Below are positions 17,770 through 20,650 of a stretch of DNA of 20,650 nt, piece by piece. The position numbers and the translations under genes were made by a program. This DNA is from Paracoccaceae bacterium (lineage in GTDB: Bacteria; Pseudomonadota; Alphaproteobacteria; Rhodobacterales; Rhodobacteraceae). The number at the start of each line of letters is the position of its first letter. Within the stretch, counting starts at the first letter, position 1. The notes below the pieces were generated by a model. It made no database searches, was not told the DNA's origin, and was given only the letters and a program-made list of their open reading frames with translations. Location of the stretch: assembly GCA_007134805.1 (NCBI GenBank), contig SLKB01000142.1, forward strand, positions 1-20,650, given 5' to 3'.

Positions 17770-18570
17770 TCAATAGGCGCTGGTGGCCGCGATGGGCGCA
17801 TCTTCGCCGCGCACACCGGCCGCGGCCTCGCGCGCGGATTTCATCAGCAGGGCAAGGTCAGAGGCGATGGCGACATAGCTGAAGCCCATCTCCAGATAGC
17901 CTCGCACGGTCGCCGGATCGCCGCCGACGATTCCGCAGGCGATGCCCAGCTCGCGCGCCTGCGCGGCCGCCGCAGCAAGGGCTGCGCGCACGTCCTTGTG
18001 CCCGATCTGGCCCAGAAGCCCCATCGAGGCCGACAGATCCCCCGGCCCGATGAACACCGCATCGACCCCGTCCAGCTCGGCGATCTTGGGCATCAGCGCC
18101 ACCGCCTCGGGGGTCTCGAGTTGCAGGATCACGGCAACCTGGTCATTGGCGCTCCCAAGATAGTCGGGCGCGGTGCCGAACCGGCTTGCGCGGTGCATCG
18201 CGGCCACCCCGCGCGTGCCTTGCGGGGGGTAGCGGGTCGCGGCGATGGCCGCGCGCGCCTCCTCCACCGACTGGATGAAGGGAAACATGATCGAGCGCGC
18301 GCCCGCATCCATCACCCGCTTGACCATCACCGGATCGTTCCACGGCACGCGCAGCACCACCTCGGTCGGCGTGCCGGCAAGCGCCTGCAGGATCGCAGTG
18401 GTGTGCGGCAGATCGAGGGGCGAATGCTCCATATCCACGAGCATCCAGTCATAGCCCGCATGCCCCATGGCCTCGGCGATGATCGGGCTTGCAGACATGA
18501 TCCAGCTGCCCAGGGGCGCGCCCTCGCGGCTCTGCATCCAGGTCTTGAAGCGGTTTTCGCTCGGCGTCAT
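17770..18570 (-). CDS. HpcH/HpaI-family class II aldolase (KDSG aldolase candidate)
   Basis: A 266-residue aldolase of the HpcH/HpaI group, which uses a divalent metal to cleave 2-keto-3-deoxy acids to pyruvate plus an aldehyde. Visible residues: H49 (VDMEHSPLD), R74 (VLRVPWND), E152 (QLETPEAV, metal) and D178 (FIGPGDLSASMG, metal). In the sulfo-ED pathway an enzyme of this family splits 2-keto-3,6-dideoxy-6-sulfogluconate into pyruvate and sulfolactaldehyde. The position right after the dehydratase (16-base gap) supports a sequential step. GGAAAG before ATG 18570 fixes the start; an upstream ATG at 18612 would overlap the dehydratase. Other keto-deoxy sugar acids remain possible. Confidence 0.92.
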   Translation of the reverse strand: MTPSENRFKTWMQSREGAPLGSWIMSASPIIAEAMGHAGYDWMLVDMEHSPLDLPHTTAILQALAGTPTEVVLRVPWNDPVMVKRVMDAGARSIMFPFIQSVEEARAAIAATRYPPQGTRGVAAMHRASRFGTAPDYLGSANDQVAVILQLETPEAVALMPKIAELDGVDAVFIGPGDLSASMGLLGQIGHKDVRAALAAAAAQARELGIACGIVGGDPATVRGYLEMGFSYVAIASDLALLMKSAREAAAGVRGEDAPIAATSAY

Positions 18571-18586
18571 GACGTCTTTCCTTCGG

Positions 18587-20305
18587 TCAGAAGATTTCAG
18601 GCTCGGGCTCATCGCGCCCGCCCTGCAGAATCTCGAAATCGCAGCCCTTGTCGGCCTGGGTCACATGCGCGCAGAAGAGCGCGGTGTAGCCCCGGTGGGA
18701 TCGCGGCGGCGGCGGGGTCCAGCCAGCGCGGCGGCGCGCCAGTTCTTCGGGCGTGACCAGCAACTCGAGGCGCTTGGCATCCACATCGAGCGCGATCTCG
18801 TCGCCCGTCTGCACCAGCGCCAACGGGCCGCCGGCCGCTGATTCGGGGGCGACATGCAGCACGCAGGTGCCGTAATGCGTCCCGCTCATCCGCGCGTCCG
18901 AAATCCGCAGCATGTCGCGCACGCCCTCGGCGAGCAGGTATTTCGGGATCGGCAGCGCGCCCCATTCGGGCATGCCGGGTGCGCCCTTCGGGCCCGCGTT
19001 GCGCAGCACGAGAACCGAGTCGCGCGTGATCCCGAGGCTCGGGTCATCGATGCGCGCGACCAGATCGGCATGGGTGTCGAACACGACCGCGCGCCCGCGA
19101 TGCTTCATCAAGTCAGGGCTCGCGGCCGAGGGCTTGATCACGGCGCCATCGGGGGCGAGATTGCCGCGCAGCACCGCCAGCGCACAAGCCGCAACCGGGC
19201 GGTCGAGCGGGCGGATCACGTCGTCATCGTGGCACTCCGCGCCCGCGACAGCATCGGCCAAGGTGCCCGTGACCGTGCGCGCCGACAGATCAAGCCTGTC
19301 CGCGAGCCGTGCCAGCAGCGCGGGCAGGCCGCCTGCGAAATGGAAATCCTCCATCAGCTTGTCGCCGGCGGGGAAGATATTGACCAGCACGGGCACTTCG
19401 CCGGCCACGCGGTCCAGATCCGCAAGGCCGAAATCGACGCCCGCGCGCCGCGCAAGGGCCACGAGATGCACCGCGGCATTGGTCGAGCCGCCAAGCGCCA
19501 TGAACACGCGCGCCCCGTTCTCGAACGCGGCGCGCGACAGGATATCGCTGGGGCGCAGGTTCTCCCAGACCATCTCGACAATGCGCTCCCCGCAGGCAGA
19601 GGCCATGCGCGCATGGCCCGAATCAGCGGCCGGCACCGAGGAGGCCCCGGGCAGCGTCATCCCCATCGCATCGACGATCGAGGTCATGGTCGAGGCTGTG
19701 CCCATCGTGTTGCAAGTCCCGAACGACCGCGTCATCCGGCTTTCCAGATCCACCCAGTCGGCCTGGCTGATCTCGCCCGCGCGCAGCTTGTCCCAATAGG
19801 CGCGGGTATGCGTGCCCGCGCCCAGCGTCCTGCCCTTCCAGCGGCCGTTCAGCATCGGCCCTGCAGGGCAGAAGATCGCGGGGATATCCATCGAGATCGC
19901 GCCCATCAAGAGCCCCGGCGTGGTCTTGTCGCAGCCGCCCAGCAGAACCGCGCCGTCGATCGGGTGCGAGCGCAGAAGCTCCTCGACTTCCATCGCGAGA
20001 AAGTTGCGGTAGAGCATGGTGGTTGGCTTGACCATCACCTCGCCCAGCGACAGTGCGGGCAGCTCGACCGGAAAGCCCCCCGCCGCCCAGACCGCGCGCT
20101 TGACCGCCTCGGCCCGATCGCGCAGATGCGCATGGCAGGGGCTGAGATCGGACCAGGTGTTGACGATGGCGATCACCGGCTTTCCGAGGAATTCCTCACG
20201 CCGCAGGCCCATCTGCTGGGTGCGCTGGCGATGCGCGAAGCCGCGCATGTCCTGCGCGGCATACCAGCGCTGGCTGCGCAGGTCGGTGATGTTGCGTCTC
20301 GCCAC
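18587..20305 (-). CDS. IlvD/Edd-family sugar acid dehydratase (sulfogluconate dehydratase candidate)
   Basis: A 572-residue Fe-S dehydratase. The three cluster cysteines lie at C57 (WSDLSPCHAH), C125 (GGCDKTTPG) and C198 (FGTCNTMGTAS), and the C-terminal ISDARMSGTHYGTCVLH motif is intact. The overall pattern, with RSQRWYAAQDMRGFAHR and PTTMLYRNFLAMEVEELLR, is that of the arabonate/sugar-acid branch rather than branched-chain amino acid IlvD. It would dehydrate an aldonate to a 2-keto-3-deoxy acid. The GTG start at 20305 is supported by GGAGGG 5 bases upstream; the in-frame ATG at 20362 lacks such a site. First gene of the six-gene minus-strand unit. Arabonate, xylonate, gluconate or sulfogluconate are all possible substrates; sulfogluconate is favoured by context. 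Confidence 0.93.
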   Translation of the reverse strand: MARRNITDLRSQRWYAAQDMRGFAHRQRTQQMGLRREEFLGKPVIAIVNTWSDLSPCHAHLRDRAEAVKRAVWAAGGFPVELPALSLGEVMVKPTTMLYRNFLAMEVEELLRSHPIDGAVLLGGCDKTTPGLLMGAISMDIPAIFCPAGPMLNGRWKGRTLGAGTHTRAYWDKLRAGEISQADWVDLESRMTRSFGTCNTMGTASTMTSIVDAMGMTLPGASSVPAADSGHARMASACGERIVEMVWENLRPSDILSRAAFENGARVFMALGGSTNAAVHLVALARRAGVDFGLADLDRVAGEVPVLVNIFPAGDKLMEDFHFAGGLPALLARLADRLDLSARTVTGTLADAVAGAECHDDDVIRPLDRPVAACALAVLRGNLAPDGAVIKPSAASPDLMKHRGRAVVFDTHADLVARIDDPSLGITRDSVLVLRNAGPKGAPGMPEWGALPIPKYLLAEGVRDMLRISDARMSGTHYGTCVLHVAPESAAGGPLALVQTGDEIALDVDAKRLELLVTPEELARRRAGWTPPPPRSHRGYTALFCAHVTQADKGCDFEILQGGRDEPEPEIF

Positions 20306-20597
20306 TGGACCCTCCCGTCTGCGGCTGCAGACCTGCCCCTCCTCCGGGCGGATCTGCAGCATGCGCGAAGTGTGTCACCAAAATCGTATCGCTGCAAGAG
20401 AACTCAGGAAATTTTCTCCTCATGCGATCCCTCCGGGTTTGAGATTTACCAAAAAGTCCACTAAACTATTGTTGAAAAACAAATAAAAAATTCCAATAAA
20501 GATTTTGACAGGATTGAGCCAGTCGTGCTACCTATTTCCGCAGCGCTGCGAAATCCTTGGAGGAGGAAGGGCGGCGCGCGATGCAGGGAGGGGTTGG
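20306..20597. other. Divergent regulatory gap before the dehydratase unit
   Basis: This 292-base gap has a markedly AT-rich core (about 20440-20512) unlike the rest of the window. It holds a weak minus-strand promoter candidate (TTGGAA at 20496-20491, AACAAT at 20473-20468, 17-base spacer) and a 5-bp inverted repeat TTGTT/AACAA (20469-20482). It also holds an AGGA...TCCT symmetric site around AAATTTT (20406-20420), with a core like the palindrome at 1529-1542. No regulator gene lies next to it within the window. Confidence 0.4.
20505..20534 (+). promoter_or_regulatory. Candidate plus-strand promoter of the right-edge gene
   Basis: TTGACA (20505-20510) is a perfect -35 hexamer. The best -10 is TACCTA (20529-20534), 18 bases on and preceded by TGC in extended -10 fashion, but it matches the consensus poorly. 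It would serve the gene starting at 20598. Confidence 0.35.
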
Positions 20598-20650
20598 ATG
20601 GATGTGATCATCCGCTATCTGGGATTTTTGAACGTCGTCATCACCCGCGT
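20598..20650 (+). CDS. Partial gene at right edge, possibly a TRAP small permease (DctQ type)
   Basis: ATG 20598 is preceded by GGGAGGGG (20586-20593) at 4 bases, a strong ribosome site. Seventeen codons are visible, MDVIIRYLGFLNVVITR, an amphipathic-to-hydrophobic start such as seen in DctQ-type TRAP small subunits. DHPS clusters of roseobacters often carry a TRAP importer, which is why I mention it. The fragment is too short to name with any certainty. Confidence 0.45.
   Translation, partial: MDVIIRYLGFLNVVITR

Noticed and set aside
18587..20305. Dihydroxy-acid dehydratase of branched-chain amino acid synthesis (ilvD)
   Set aside because: Motifs and neighbours (lactonase, sugar dehydrogenase, keto-deoxy aldolase) place it in the sugar-acid branch of the family.
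18854..20464. 536-codon open frame on the plus strand opposite the dehydratase gene
   Set aside because: It mirrors the IlvD/Edd coding sequence and lacks any domain. The minus-strand frame has the three cluster cysteines and family motifs.

Overview
The window is about 20.6 kb of GC-rich (roughly two-thirds G+C), densely packed DNA. Codon use, gene families and gene order suggest a Rhodobacterales (roseobacter/Paracoccus-like) alphaproteobacterium. I see no rRNA, tRNA, CRISPR array, transposase or integrase. Nearly everything fits one theme: import and complete breakdown of C3 (and probably C6) organosulfonates to central metabolites plus sulfite/sulfate.

Layout. (1) 1-1526, minus strand: the start of a family 5 ABC solute-binding protein that runs off the window, and a LacI-family regulator with its own terminator. 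(2) 1677-9526, plus strand: a tight eight-gene unit divergent from the LacI gene. It encodes an SsuABC/TauABC-type importer (two permeases, ATPase, binding protein), an HpsN-like sulfopropanediol 3-dehydrogenase, a DegT/DnrJ/EryC1-type PLP aminotransferase, an SDR (HpsO-like) and a zinc-type alcohol dehydrogenase (HpsP-like). A LacI-type operator lies just upstream. (3) 9511-10257, minus: a HutC-type GntR regulator, divergent from (4) 10399-14013, plus: comC, suyA, suyB and suyZ, the module that turns (R)-sulfolactate into pyruvate and sulfite and exports sulfite/sulfate. (5) 14015-20305, minus: a six-gene unit read ilvD/edd-type dehydratase, HpcH/HpaI aldolase, SMP-30 lactonase, XylB-like SDR, Gfo/Idh/MocA protein, slcC. 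(6) 20598-end, plus: the first 17 codons of another gene, possibly a TRAP small permease.

How the genes work together (inference from family knowledge). HpsN oxidises dihydroxypropanesulfonate (DHPS) to sulfolactate, and HpsO/HpsP would interconvert DHPS enantiomers through 3-hydroxy-2-oxopropane-1-sulfonate. SlcC and ComC together convert (S)- to (R)-sulfolactate through sulfopyruvate, and SuyAB cleaves (R)-sulfolactate. The right-hand unit has dehydrogenase, lactonase, dehydratase and aldolase in the pattern of the sulfoglycolytic Entner-Doudoroff route for sulfoquinovose. Its last gene, slcC, would handle the (S)-sulfolactate that this route yields. No dedicated sulfolactaldehyde dehydrogenase and no classical GH31 sulfoquinovosidase is present in the window.

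The two most notable points are the aminotransferase inserted between hpsN and hpsO, which could feed an aminosulfonate such as cysteinolate into the DHPS route, and the fusion of a sulfo-ED-like sugar unit with slcC beside a full DHPS/sulfolactate module.
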